Assembly: GCA_040220415.1 (NCBI GenBank)
Contig: JAVJUV010000116.1
Coordinates: 7,227 to 71,226 of the forward strand
Source: JAVJUV01 sp040220415
GTDB taxonomy: Bacteria > Pseudomonadota > Alphaproteobacteria > Rhodobacterales > Rhodobacteraceae
Direction of reading: 5' to 3'
Length of the DNA stretch: 64,000 bases
Each line of letters opens with the position of its first letter. Position 1 is the first letter of the stretch. The translations under genes and the position numbers were made by a program. Below, piece by piece: positions 36,091 to 45,108 of the stretch. The notes under the pieces were generated by a model, which was not told the origin of the DNA, searched no databases, and worked only from the letters and a program-made list of their open reading frames with translations.

Positions 36091-36217
36091 CTTGTCCTCC
36101 GTCAATGCCGTCGCGGAAAACGCAAAGGAAGCGTGGGGCAGCCTGTTCCGGGCTGTCTGTGACGACCGGCAACGGTTGCACGGAAATCGCCTGGCAACGT
36201 TTTCCACACCCATCCGG

Positions 36218-36281
36218 AAAAAACAGACCCCGACTGCACGGAACACGACCATAGCACTCGAGAATGTGACGTCGGGGTCTG
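36218..36281 (-). terminator. Rho-independent terminator after hsp20
   Basis: CAGACCCCGAC (36224-36234) and GTCGGGGTCTG (36271-36281) form a perfect 11-bp stem with a 36-nt loop. On the minus strand the hairpin is followed by six T residues (A-run at 36218-36223 on plus). It lies between hsp20 and the BON gene, separating their transcripts. The loop is longer than usual. Confidence 0.75.
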
Positions 36282-36329
36282 ACTGGACGCCGGACGGGGT
36301 CTCCGCGTCCAAGGGTACGGCCCCGGGAC

Positions 36330-36860
36330 TTAGGCCGCCTTCACTTCGATCTTTCTTTCCTTCTGTTTCGCCTCAACGGATTTCGGCACGGTAACCGTGA
36401 GCACGCCGTTCGCCAGGGATGCGGCAACACCGTCGGGATCTATTCCGTCCGGCAAGGGAAGAGTCCGCTGGAAAGCGCCGTAGCGACGCTCGCTGAGAAG
36501 GTAGTCTTCCTTCTCTTCCTTTTTCTCCCGGCTTCTTTCGCCACGTATGGTCATCGAACCGTCGGACAGTTTGATCTCGACATCGTCGGCACCCATGCCG
36601 GGCACCTCTGCCGTGATGCGGTAATGGTCATCGCATTCGGCGAACTCGATCGCGGGCGAGGTCTGCCAGCCCGAGACGCCGGGCAATCCGGCAAGGGCGC
36701 CGTGCGAGAACGGCCAACGTGGGAACCGGCCGCCAAAATCATCGAAAAGCCGATCGATCTCGTTCCGCAAGGTCCTGAGCTGACGCCATTCTTCGGGCTG
36801 TGCCGGAGCAGGAGCCGCCTTCTCTTTCCTGGCCTCAACGCTCTTCTCGTTCTTCGCCAT
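36330..36860 (-). CDS. Hsp20/alpha-crystallin small heat-shock protein
   Basis: A 176-residue small heat-shock protein, an ATP-independent holdase. The crystallin domain (about 65-165) shows SPAIEFAECDDHYRITAEVPGM, FQRTLPLPDGIDPDGVAASLANGVLTVTVPK (the conserved A-x-x-x-n-G-v-L motif) and a short basic tail. The ATG at 36860 follows GGAGG. It is 49 nt downstream of the Fnr-type gene on the same strand and is probably co-transcribed with it. Confidence 0.92.
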   Translation of the reverse strand: MAKNEKSVEARKEKAAPAPAQPEEWRQLRTLRNEIDRLFDDFGGRFPRWPFSHGALAGLPGVSGWQTSPAIEFAECDDHYRITAEVPGMGADDVEIKLSDGSMTIRGERSREKKEEKEDYLLSERRYGAFQRTLPLPDGIDPDGVAASLANGVLTVTVPKSVEAKQKERKIEVKAA

Positions 36861-36909
36861 GCTGCAACCTCCGTCTGAAGTACATGTGAACATGCGAGTC
36901 CGTTCCGAC

Positions 36910-37791
36910 TCATTCATTCATCATGCGATTCCCGACATCATCTGCATTGACGGCTCGCAAGCGTGCCTGCGCGGGAGCCGGCGCGAGACAGGCGCTTTCG
37001 GAGCGCTGGCCGGTATCCGGTTCCGAATCCAGCCCTGCAAGCGACGACAGCGCCCGCAGGTTTCTGACCCGGTAGCGGCCCGGCTCCAGGTAGGTAACCA
37101 GATCCCGTTCCGAGAGCTGAGACAGCGTCCGGCTGATCGATTCGACGGAAACATCCGACCAGGCGGCCCAGTCCTTTCGCGAAATTCCGATGTTGATGAT
37201 CAGGCTGCCGTCGCACTGGTGTTCGACCGGCATGTTTTTCGCGGCCATCAGCAGAAAGGCGATGATCCGCTCCCGGCTGCTTAGCGCGCCGCGCCGCCAG
37301 ATCATGTCGAGTTGAAACCCGAGTTGACGGTCGGCGGATTTCAAGAGCCGCCGGTACATTTCCCTGTTATTCTTGAGGCGTTCCAACATCCTGGGTTGGA
37401 AAATGCAGACCTCGGAATCCGCTGCCGCCTCGAGCGAGCAGACGTGGTTCCGCCGATCGAAAACGCCGAAGATGGTACCCGGAAAGACAAGTCCCAGAAG
37501 CAGTCGGTCCCCGTCCTGGCGCATGTGTTCGATGCGCAGAATGCCGCTGCGCAGAACACCGGCGAACGACGCGGTCTCGCCCTGCTGAAAGAGGATTTCG
37601 TCGCACCGCACCCGGCGAAGCCTGACCGACTGGTTTATTTCCGGCATGTCGGCGTCGACCGATTGGCAAAAGCACTTGCCGTAAAGCAGGCAATCGGCGC
37701 ACTTGCCGTCGGCCGCCCTGACCGGCGTCCAGGTGTTCTGGCGACCGTTCCGTGCTGTATTGCGAAGCTCCTGCATGTTCTCCCCCTGCAT
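36910..37791 (-). CDS. Crp/Fnr-family regulator with cysteine-rich N-terminus
   Basis: A 293-residue regulator with a cyclic-nucleotide-like sensor barrel (about 55-150) and a C-terminal winged HTH (SRKDWAAWSDVSVESISRTLSQL). Four cysteines lie in the first 45 residues (CADCLLYGKCFC), the arrangement expected for an FNR-type Fe-S oxygen sensor, with a possible fourth ligand in the barrel. The recognition helix VSVESISRTL fits the Fnr/FixK type that binds TTGAT-N4-ATCAA sites. An ATG at 37776 is an alternative start. It is encoded next to Hsp20 and probably controls this cluster. Confidence 0.85.
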   Translation of the reverse strand: MQGENMQELRNTARNGRQNTWTPVRAADGKCADCLLYGKCFCQSVDADMPEINQSVRLRRVRCDEILFQQGETASFAGVLRSGILRIEHMRQDGDRLLLGLVFPGTIFGVFDRRNHVCSLEAAADSEVCIFQPRMLERLKNNREMYRRLLKSADRQLGFQLDMIWRRGALSSRERIIAFLLMAAKNMPVEHQCDGSLIINIGISRKDWAAWSDVSVESISRTLSQLSERDLVTYLEPGRYRVRNLRALSSLAGLDSEPDTGQRSESACLAPAPAQARLRAVNADDVGNRMMNE

Positions 37792-38038
37792 CCGATCGTC
37801 AGGACTTCCTGATTGGCCGGACGCGGCTTGCGCCAGTCATTCAAGGGAAGTATGGCCCACCGATGCGCAGACCGCATTGACAGTACGCAACGGTCCGCTG
37901 GCGATGTGCGCTGAAATCGCGGATGACGTATTGCTTGCGGTCAGGGTTGAGTTCCTGTCGGATGCGTCTCTTGTATCTGGTGCATTTTTTCCCTCGGCCT
38001 GATAGGTTCCACCCAAGTCGCTTCCCGGAGTGTCAGGA

Positions 38039-38827
38039 ATGTCAACAAATGCAGGGATGAACATCAGCTCGCAGGGCAAATGCGAACTGATGCAATTTTC
38101 CCAGTTGTCATCGCTGCCGGCAAACGTCAGCGACCGGCTTCGGACGCTGTGCAGACTTCGCACCCACAAGTCGAACGAGAGGGTCATGGTGGTCGGCGAG
38201 CGTTCGAGCTCGATCGGGCTGGTGGCCGATGGGATGCTCCGCATGGAGAAGACTGCCCTCGATGGTCGGCACCACATCGTCGGACTGCTGGTCGAAGGCG
38301 ACATTTTCGGCCGCGTGTTCGGCGGGCCAGCCGAGTATGCCATCGAGGCCGCGACAGACGCCACGGTGGTCTACTTTCCGCGCGCTCAGTTCGAAAGCCT
38401 TCTGTCGGAATCGCACGAACTCGAACGCGTCGTGATGCTGAACCTGCTGAACGAACTGGATCGTGCGCGGGATTGGATGCTTATCGTGAGCAGCCCCAAG
38501 ATCAGGACGCGTCTGGCAGGGTTCCTGATGATGCTTTGCACGCGGTTCGGGAATATCGACCACATTCTTGTCGCATCCGGGGGGCGGCTAAGCCTGAACA
38601 TTCCGATCACACGAGCCGATCTGGCAAGCCTGCTGGGAACCCGGGCCGAGTCGATCAGCCGCGCCTTCCATACCCTGGCCGATGCAGGCACAATATCCAT
38701 AAAACAACCCAACCTCATCGATATCCTGGACATCGAAAGACTTGGCGAAGAGGCCGGGGAAGACTTCCTGGAAAGCGGCCCATCGCTGACCGCATTGCTG
38801 CGGGCCGTTCGACGAAAGGCAGGCTGA
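38039..38827 (+). CDS. Second Crp/Fnr-family regulator
   Basis: A 262-residue Crp/Fnr regulator diverging from the first one. It lacks the N-terminal cysteine cluster. Sensor barrel about 30-150; the HTH reads ITRADLASLLGTRAESISRAFHTL. The ATG at 38039 follows GGAG at a good distance; a GTG three codons earlier is an alternative. The ESISR core of the recognition helix is like that of the Fnr protein, so the two may compete for the same sites. Confidence 0.85.
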   Translation: MSTNAGMNISSQGKCELMQFSQLSSLPANVSDRLRTLCRLRTHKSNERVMVVGERSSSIGLVADGMLRMEKTALDGRHHIVGLLVEGDIFGRVFGGPAEYAIEAATDATVVYFPRAQFESLLSESHELERVVMLNLLNELDRARDWMLIVSSPKIRTRLAGFLMMLCTRFGNIDHILVASGGRLSLNIPITRADLASLLGTRAESISRAFHTLADAGTISIKQPNLIDILDIERLGEEAGEDFLESGPSLTALLRAVRRKAG

Positions 38828-38933
38828 CTTCGGACCGAGAGCGTTTCCGGGGGTCAATCCGGTTCGACCGGGCCGCTCGACCGTCGATGGCGGTTTGCCA
38901 GTCGCAATCCGAGGCGCGTTGAACAGCTTGGGT

Positions 38934-39764
38934 TCACTTCGAAAGAAGCAGCGTAACTTTTGCGTTCTCCAGAAGGTGACGGGTGACCGCGCCAATCACA
39001 AGGTCGTAGACCTGCGAATGCCCGAAGGCACCCGTGACCAGAAGATCGGCATCTTCTTCGGTCGCGATCCTGAGCAGTTCCTCGGCGCGGCTGTCGGCCG
39101 TCGACATGCGTTCGATCACCGTTGCCTTGAATCCAAGCCTGTCGAGTGCGGCTGCGAAGTCCTCGTGCCCCCCAAGTCCACGCTGGTCCTCGGGACGGGA
39201 CATCAACGACACGACCCGTATCGAAGCGCCTGGCTTGGCCAATAGCAGCGCATCGTGCGCGGCACGGGCGGTCTCTCTGGTATCGCTCCAACCCACGACG
39301 ATTTTCCCGGCCTTGCCGGAAAACTCCACCTCGGGGTTCAGAACCAGAACCGGCCGACCCGCATTGCGGATGATCTGCGATGCAATCGCCCTGTTGTCGG
39401 GCGAGCGCGATGCCGCGCCGTTTGTTCCCATCACCACCAGATCCGCAGCGCGTACATTGCTCAGAGTGAACGCTTCGGCTCCATAAAGCAGCGTCTGCCG
39501 GCGAAACTCGGCCTGAACGTCGTTGTTCTTTGCGCTCGTCTCAAGCAGCGCCTGGATCTTGTCGGATTCGCCCGTCTCCCACTCGTGATAAGTTGGAAAT
39601 ATCATCGGCTCTGCCGACATGCCCGCGACGAAAACGGCAGCCGAGTATGGATGAAGCGCCAGAACGTGAGCCCCGAGGCTGGAGGCAAGGATCACGGCTT
39701 TTTCGACAAGCCATTCGGCTTCGGTCGAATCGAAGACGACAAGTGCGATGGTCTTGATGCTCAC
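38934..39764 (-). CDS. Universal stress protein with two Usp domains
   Basis: A 276-residue tandem UspA protein. Domain 1 begins IKTIALVVFDS; domain 2 begins KIVVGWSDTRETARAAHDALLLAK and carries the ATP-binding-type ending LLVTGAFGHSQVYDLVIGAVTRHLL (G-x2-G-x9-G-S/T-like). A GTG start with AAGGGA nearby is used. An FNR-like site lies 70-83 bp upstream, suggesting induction at low oxygen. Confidence 0.9.
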   Translation of the reverse strand: MSIKTIALVVFDSTEAEWLVEKAVILASSLGAHVLALHPYSAAVFVAGMSAEPMIFPTYHEWETGESDKIQALLETSAKNNDVQAEFRRQTLLYGAEAFTLSNVRAADLVVMGTNGAASRSPDNRAIASQIIRNAGRPVLVLNPEVEFSGKAGKIVVGWSDTRETARAAHDALLLAKPGASIRVVSLMSRPEDQRGLGGHEDFAAALDRLGFKATVIERMSTADSRAEELLRIATEEDADLLVTGAFGHSQVYDLVIGAVTRHLLENAKVTLLLSK

Positions 39765-39833
39765 GGCGGCAGTCCCTTCGTATTTGAGAGAATCGGCTCG
39801 CAGACATCAGACAACGTCACCGGGCTGACGACA

Positions 39834-39847
39834 TTGACCAATATCAT
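39834..39847 (-). promoter_or_regulatory. FNR-type site upstream of the UspA gene
   Basis: TTGACCAATATCAT matches TTGAY-N4-RTCAA at 9 of 10 defined positions. It is centred 76 bp upstream of the uspA start codon, a workable distance for class II activation if transcription starts about 35 nt before the start codon. Confidence 0.5.
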
Positions 39848-39932
39848 CGTCGGTCGGTCGGTGGCTGAAGTGCCGGAGGCTTGAACACCCAGACGTCACG
39901 AGCGACCAAGGCGGGTCGCGCCATGATTGGGG

Positions 39933-40196
39933 TCAGTGAACCCTGCGCGTGCGGCCGTTGGCTTCTTCAGCTTCATCCTCGTCGGCCAAAGCCAGACCGT
40001 CGGCGACCATGCCCAGAATGTCCGACGCGGGAAAACCGGCACGGACCAGGTTGGCGACCATCTCGACAATCAGACGATCGGTCAGACAGTCGGGACAGAT
40101 GCCCCTTTGGTGCGCGTGATGCCCCAAAAGCGCCATTTCCTCTTCGATGAAGTCGTCAAAGCCCGGCTGGCCCTCGTGAATGGTGTCGTCCTGCAT
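39933..40196 (-). CDS. Conserved small hypothetical protein
   Basis: An 87-residue acidic protein with a CPDC pair near residue 35 and a hydrophobic helix LIVEMVANLVRAGFPASDILGMVADGLALA. No family recognised with certainty. The ATG at 40196 follows AGGAGAGG. It lies between two stress genes on the same strand. Confidence 0.6.
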   Translation of the reverse strand: MQDDTIHEGQPGFDDFIEEEMALLGHHAHQRGICPDCLTDRLIVEMVANLVRAGFPASDILGMVADGLALADEDEAEEANGRTRRVH

Positions 40197-40316
40197 CGGC
40201 CTCTCCTGTGTGGTCGGCAGTCGCTCGCATCCCGCCGTAAAAATTCTCTTGGCATGTCCCGAGCCTTCTTCTGCCCTTTCCGGGACCGGAGATGCAACAG
40301 CAGGGCATTCTTTCGC

Positions 40317-41024
40317 CTAGGACGCGACGTCGACCTCGGGGCGCCGAATTCGGCTTCCACCAAGGACCGTGACAGGGCAGCGCGCGGCGGCGAACAGCCG
40401 CCGAAGCTCATCTTCGCCAGACAGGGGACCCGCTTCGAAATCGGCAACCACCACACCGGCATGGCTGCGATCGACTTGAGCGATGAGAGCATCCTGGTCC
40501 GCATCGCGCGCTGGCGAGATCAGGGAGACGGATGTCGCGTTGGCCCAGGCAAGCGCATCGGCGAGACCTCGGGCGGCCACGGATGCCCCGTGTCCGGCCT
40601 CGAGCAACAGCACCTTGCCACGGCGCGGAACCACGGGGCGCTGACCCAATATCAGGATGTCGTCGTGCTCTATCGTGGCGCATGCCATGCTGACGAGTTC
40701 CCCTTCGCACAATTCGCAGGTCGATTCAGTGTTCAACTCGGTCGCCAGGCCGGCAAGCCGCGCCGCCAGCGCTTCGGCATCGCCCCTGGCAATGCGCCGC
40801 AGCCTGCCGGGCGGAGGGATCGGCAAGACCGCACCACCGGTCGAGACGAGCCTGTTCCCGCTGCCCGTCCAATAGCCCGCGCTGTCCGGGTCGATGATGC
40901 GACCCGTCGGTTTCGCGGGGCTCCATTCCAGTATCGATCTGCAGAAAGCGAGCGCGGCCTCGGCGCCGCCAAGACTTTCGGCGGCGATGACAAGTCTGCG
41001 CGCCCGCGCGGCCGCCGCACTCAC
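40317..41024 (-). CDS. Divergent Usp-like protein
   Basis: A 235-residue protein with weak resemblance to universal stress proteins: alternating hydrophobic strands (VSLISPA, VVVADF) and an end RCPVTVLGG, like the usual CPVLVV strand of Usp folds. A CELCEG pair lies near residue 105. GTG at 41024 overlaps the stop of the Lon-like gene (GTGA), so it is co-translated with that protease. The function is unknown. Confidence 0.6.
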   Translation of the reverse strand: MSAAAARARRLVIAAESLGGAEAALAFCRSILEWSPAKPTGRIIDPDSAGYWTGSGNRLVSTGGAVLPIPPPGRLRRIARGDAEALAARLAGLATELNTESTCELCEGELVSMACATIEHDDILILGQRPVVPRRGKVLLLEAGHGASVAARGLADALAWANATSVSLISPARDADQDALIAQVDRSHAGVVVADFEAGPLSGEDELRRLFAAARCPVTVLGGSRIRRPEVDVAS

Positions 41025-43462
41025 GACGGCTCTCCCGGCTCGCTCTCCGCGGAACGGGACGCGAACGACTTGCGCGCCTGGGCGAATTCGCGAAGCCGGG
41101 CTTCGACCAGAGCGTTCACGCTTGCGCTTGTGAAGTTCCCGTCCGCTTCGCGCTCGCCGGCGGGAACGCCGGTCAGCAACTCGATCGCCTGATCGACCGT
41201 CGCGATCGGAATGATGTGGAATTTCCCGTCGGCGACGGCGTCGGTCACCCGGTCGCGCAGCATCAGGTGTTCCACGTTCGCGGCCGGCATGAGGACGCCC
41301 TGATCGCCGGTCAGGCCCCGTTCGGCGCAAACATCGAAGAACCCCTCGATCTTCTCGTTCACCCCGCCGATGGCCTGCACTTCGCCAAGCTGGTTGACGG
41401 ACCCGGTGATCGCCAGGTCCTGACGTATCTCCTGATTGGACAACGCGGACAGAAGAGCGATCAGTTCCGCGCAGGAGGCGCTGTCGCCTTCGATGCCGCC
41501 ATAGCTCTGCTCGAACACAAGGCTTGCATGCAGCGAGAACGGAACGTCCAGCGCATAGGTCGAGGTCAGGTAGCCGGACAGGATCATGACACCCTTGGAG
41601 TGCAGCGGACCGCCAAGTTCCACCTCGCGCTCGATGTCGATCAGCTTGCCGGTTCCCAGCCTCGCGCGGGCGGTGATGCGGGACGGCCGGCCAAACCGGA
41701 AGCCGCCAAGCTCGTGGACCGACAGGCCGTTGATCTGGCCTATCCTGCGCCCCTCGGTATCGATCATGATGGTCCGCCGCGCGATCGATTCCTGCACCCG
41801 GTCGCGAACCCGAGAGGCGCGCCTGTCACGCTCGGTGATGGCCCGTTCGATGTCCTGCTTGCGCACTTCCCGAAGACCTTCGGCGCGCGCATAGTGTTCG
41901 GCTTCGCGAAGGATATCGGTGACGGGGCTGAGCCTCAGCGACAGCTTTTTTGCATCTTCGGCCATCCGCGTCGCCTCGTCCAGCAGGCGCGCAAGGGCAC
42001 CGTTGGCAAGTGGCAGCAGTTCTTTCTGTTCTGCGTAACGCCGCAGGAAGAATGACATTCCGGCAAGTGTCTCGGCGTTCCGGTCCACGGATTCTTCGAA
42101 ATCCGCCTGCACCTTGAAAAGTTCCTGGAAGTCGGGATCAAGCATCACGAGAAGCGCGTGCAGGAAACGGTCTCCGACAAGGACAACTCGGACATCCAGC
42201 GGGATCGGGTCCGGCTCCAGCGACGTGGTCGAGAACAGACTGATGCGCTCGGCCAGCGACGTGATCGCAACCGAGCGTTTCTTGATGCTGCGCTTCAGGG
42301 CGTCCCAGGCATAGGGTTCGCCCAGCACCCGACGCGCATCCAGCACAAGATAGCCGCCATTCGCACGATGCAGCGCGCCCGGACGGATCAGCGTGAAATC
42401 AGTGACCAGCGAACCCATTTGCGAGATGTGCTCGATCCTTCCGATCAAACGATCGAACGTCGGAAGGTCCTCGACAATGACCGGCGCAACGCCTTCCGCT
42501 TCCGCCTGTTGCGCAACCATGATGTTCACGATGTAGCGCCTGAAAAGCGGGTCCAGATGCGCCTTGCCCAATGCTTCGGGGAAAGGGCTGTTCGACTGCT
42601 GGGCCGCTGCCTGCAGGAAAATCCCGGGGTTCTCGATCATGTCGTCGTGAACCCGTGAAAGAAACTCCGTGATCTCACCGTTTTTGCCCAGCGCCTTGCG
42701 CGCCTCGCCGATCCTGGCCGAAACCACGCGCCCGGCCATTTCGGCGTTAAGGGCTTCGATCCGCATCCTGTGCTCGCGTTCGAGCTTTGGTGCATTGCCG
42801 AGCACTTCGGACAACTCGCCTTGAAACCGGGAGATCCTTTCCTCGATGACGGCCTGCTCGGTCTCCGGAAGCTTGTTGAAATCCTCTGTCTTGATTACCT
42901 GGCCATCGCGTGTGGCTGCCACCATGAATCCCATGGGCGTCCTTATCAGCGCTATGTCATTCGCGCGGGCCCGGCTGGTGAAGTCCGCCATAGCCTGCTC
43001 CTGCAGCTCGCCGAACTCTTCGTCGATGGCGCGCCGCTGGGTCTGGTACTCCTCGGATTCGAACAGCGCCGGGATGTCGTTGGCCAGATCGTCCACGACA
43101 CGAGCCATTTCGGCTTTCAGCCGCTCGGCCGATCCAGCGGGAAGCCGGAGAGCGACAGGTTTGTGCGGATCGTCGAAATTGTTGACATAGGCCCAGTCGT
43201 CGCAGGCTCTGCTGGTCAAGGCATGTTCACGAAGGACGGTCTCGACCGCCGTATGCCGCCCCGTCCCCTTGGGTCCCAGTACGAAAAGATTGAAGTCGTT
43301 GTGCCGGATCTTCACGGACAGGCGCAAGGCGCTCAGCCCGCGGTCCTGCCCTACCAGTTCACTTTCGCGGCCCGGGCCCGTCGCCGCAGCCTCCAGCGCC
43401 TCCGGGTCACAGTTTTGCCTGAGCATCTCGACCGGCAACGCCTTGGGAACCTCGATCGCCAT
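41021..43462 (-). CDS. Lon-like ATP-dependent protease (LonB/YcbZ type)
   Basis: An 813-residue protease. The ATG at 43462 is chosen over an upstream in-frame TTG because GGGAGGGGTGAA directly precedes it. An N-terminal AAA-type region (with GPKGTGRHT near residue 65) is followed by helical insertions and a C-terminal Lon protease domain with the Ser-Lys dyad S661 (EGDSAS) and K704 (GGVNEKIEGFF). Their spacing of 43 residues equals that of S679/K722 in E. coli Lon. Two FNR-type sites lie upstream. Confidence 0.88.
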   Translation of the reverse strand: MAIEVPKALPVEMLRQNCDPEALEAAATGPGRESELVGQDRGLSALRLSVKIRHNDFNLFVLGPKGTGRHTAVETVLREHALTSRACDDWAYVNNFDDPHKPVALRLPAGSAERLKAEMARVVDDLANDIPALFESEEYQTQRRAIDEEFGELQEQAMADFTSRARANDIALIRTPMGFMVAATRDGQVIKTEDFNKLPETEQAVIEERISRFQGELSEVLGNAPKLEREHRMRIEALNAEMAGRVVSARIGEARKALGKNGEITEFLSRVHDDMIENPGIFLQAAAQQSNSPFPEALGKAHLDPLFRRYIVNIMVAQQAEAEGVAPVIVEDLPTFDRLIGRIEHISQMGSLVTDFTLIRPGALHRANGGYLVLDARRVLGEPYAWDALKRSIKKRSVAITSLAERISLFSTTSLEPDPIPLDVRVVLVGDRFLHALLVMLDPDFQELFKVQADFEESVDRNAETLAGMSFFLRRYAEQKELLPLANGALARLLDEATRMAEDAKKLSLRLSPVTDILREAEHYARAEGLREVRKQDIERAITERDRRASRVRDRVQESIARRTIMIDTEGRRIGQINGLSVHELGGFRFGRPSRITARARLGTGKLIDIEREVELGGPLHSKGVMILSGYLTSTYALDVPFSLHASLVFEQSYGGIEGDSASCAELIALLSALSNQEIRQDLAITGSVNQLGEVQAIGGVNEKIEGFFDVCAERGLTGDQGVLMPAANVEHLMLRDRVTDAVADGKFHIIPIATVDQAIELLTGVPAGEREADGNFTSASVNALVEARLREFAQARKSFASRSAESEPGEPS

Positions 43463-43521
43463 TTCACCCCTCCCGGCAAGTCTGACGATATCCACGCTAG
43501 CGGGTTCCGTTTCCGCCAACG

Positions 43522-43570
43522 CTGATCTCGGTCAAGGGCGTCGGCTTCCGGCAAGGTTGATACTCGTCAA
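43522..43570. promoter_or_regulatory. Two FNR-type sites between Lon-like and permease genes
   Basis: TTGATACTCGTCAA (43557-43570) matches TTGAY-N4-RTCAA at all 10 defined positions and CTGATCTCGGTCAA (43522-43535) at 9 of 10; the centres are 35 bp apart. They are 60-108 bp upstream of the Lon-like ATG. The nearer site fits a class II position for that gene; the perfect site is only 12 bp from the permease ATG and could repress it. Confidence 0.6.
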
Positions 43571-43582
43571 GGCCGGGACTGG

Positions 43583-44884
43583 ATGCAGTCTGCAATCATT
43601 CCTTCGCACAAGCACTTCGCGGGGGGCGCCATCATCGCCGGAAATCTACCCGATCCAGACGACGGAAAGACTCCTCTGCGGCGATCGATCGGGTTGGCCG
43701 GTCTCGTGCTTTATGGCCTCGGCGTCACCATAGGGGCGGGAATTTACGTTCTTGTCGGAGAGACCGTCGTGCGCGCCGGCCCCTATGCGCCCGCAGCGTT
43801 CCTCCTTTCGGCGGTCGTCATGGCCTTTACCGCCGGTTCGTTCGCAGAACTGTCCGGGCGAGTGCCCCTGGCAGCGGGCGAGGCAGTTTATGTCGATGCC
43901 GGTTTCCGCCGGGGCTGGCTGACACTTGCCGTGGGGCTGGCGGTGCTGGTCGAGGCGATGATAGCGGCCGCGGCAATCGCGGTGGGCGCGTCAGGCTATG
44001 TCGCGGAAGTGATCAGTTTGCCACGGCCGTTCCTGATCGTCGCCATCGTGCTTCTGATGGCGACGGTCGCGGCGTGGGGCATACGCGAATCCGTGGCGAT
44101 TGCTGGTGCGATGACGCTGATCGAGGTCGTCGGGCTTCTGGTGATCATCGTTTCCGGCATAAGCATCGACCCGGCCGCACTTGCGGAATTGCCAAGGGCG
44201 CTGTCGCCGCCGCTGTCGGATGCAGGCGCGGTCTCAGGTGTCCTGGCCGCCAGCCTCATCGCCTTCTTCGCCTTCATCGGGTTCGACGATATCGTCAACC
44301 TGGTCGAAGAGGCCCGCAATCCGAAGCGGGACCTGCCACGGGCGATTGCCATTACTCTTGTCCTGGTAACGCTGATCTACGTCCTTGTCTCGTTCGTGGC
44401 CATGCGGGCGGTTCCCATAGAGGCATTGGCGGAAACGAATGCACCGGTCAGCCTGCTGTTCGAAGAGCTTACCGGGCTTCCGCCATTCGCGATCAACCTG
44501 ATCGCGATCATGGCGACCATGAACGGCGTCGTGATCATCCTGATCATGGCCGCACGCGTCGCCTACGGTCTGGCTCGGGAAGGCCGGTTGCCTGATTGGC
44601 TGGGCGAGGTATCTCCCAGAACCAGAACACCTGTAAGGGCGACGGTCCTGGTTGCGGGGGCGGTCCTTGTCCTGGCGCTCTTCACACCGCTCGACGTGCT
44701 GGCCGAAACCACGTCGGCTGTCATGCTTGCCGTTTTCTTCATGGTCAATCTCGCGCTGCTTCGTCTCAAGACGATCGGTGAGCCGGTATTGCAGGGCGGC
44801 TTCAAGGTACCGATCATCGTGCCCGCCGCCGGAGCGTTGAGTAGCCTTGGTTTGCTGGCGGGCGCGATGATCCTGGGCGCGTGA
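43583..44884 (+). CDS. APC-family amino acid permease
   Basis: A 433-residue inner-membrane protein with about 12 predicted helices. The first helix carries GLGVTIGAGIYVLVGE, the substrate-binding unwound region of the APC superfamily, and FFAFIGFDDIVNLVEEARNPKRDLPRAI is the usual helix 6 and following loop. The substrate cannot be told. It diverges from the Lon-like gene across the FNR sites. Confidence 0.88.
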   Translation: MQSAIIPSHKHFAGGAIIAGNLPDPDDGKTPLRRSIGLAGLVLYGLGVTIGAGIYVLVGETVVRAGPYAPAAFLLSAVVMAFTAGSFAELSGRVPLAAGEAVYVDAGFRRGWLTLAVGLAVLVEAMIAAAAIAVGASGYVAEVISLPRPFLIVAIVLLMATVAAWGIRESVAIAGAMTLIEVVGLLVIIVSGISIDPAALAELPRALSPPLSDAGAVSGVLAASLIAFFAFIGFDDIVNLVEEARNPKRDLPRAIAITLVLVTLIYVLVSFVAMRAVPIEALAETNAPVSLLFEELTGLPPFAINLIAIMATMNGVVIILIMAARVAYGLAREGRLPDWLGEVSPRTRTPVRATVLVAGAVLVLALFTPLDVLAETTSAVMLAVFFMVNLALLRLKTIGEPVLQGGFKVPIIVPAAGALSSLGLLAGAMILGA

Positions 44885-45108
44885 ATTCGATGGCCCCGGA
44901 TGTTGTTCGGGCCGGCGTGGCACCTGCGCAAGCATGGAAGATCGGATACCACGGATAACCGCGACGGAGCGAGGGGTGGCCCTTCTGCGTTGATCACCAG
45001 GCACGCATAGTCGCGAGACTGCCCATGAAGGAGACGGGCGGTTCTCCATCAGGCGAAGCGCCCATGTTCGCGGCTTGTATTTTCGAGAGCCTCGGGAGGG
45101 CTTTTGAC

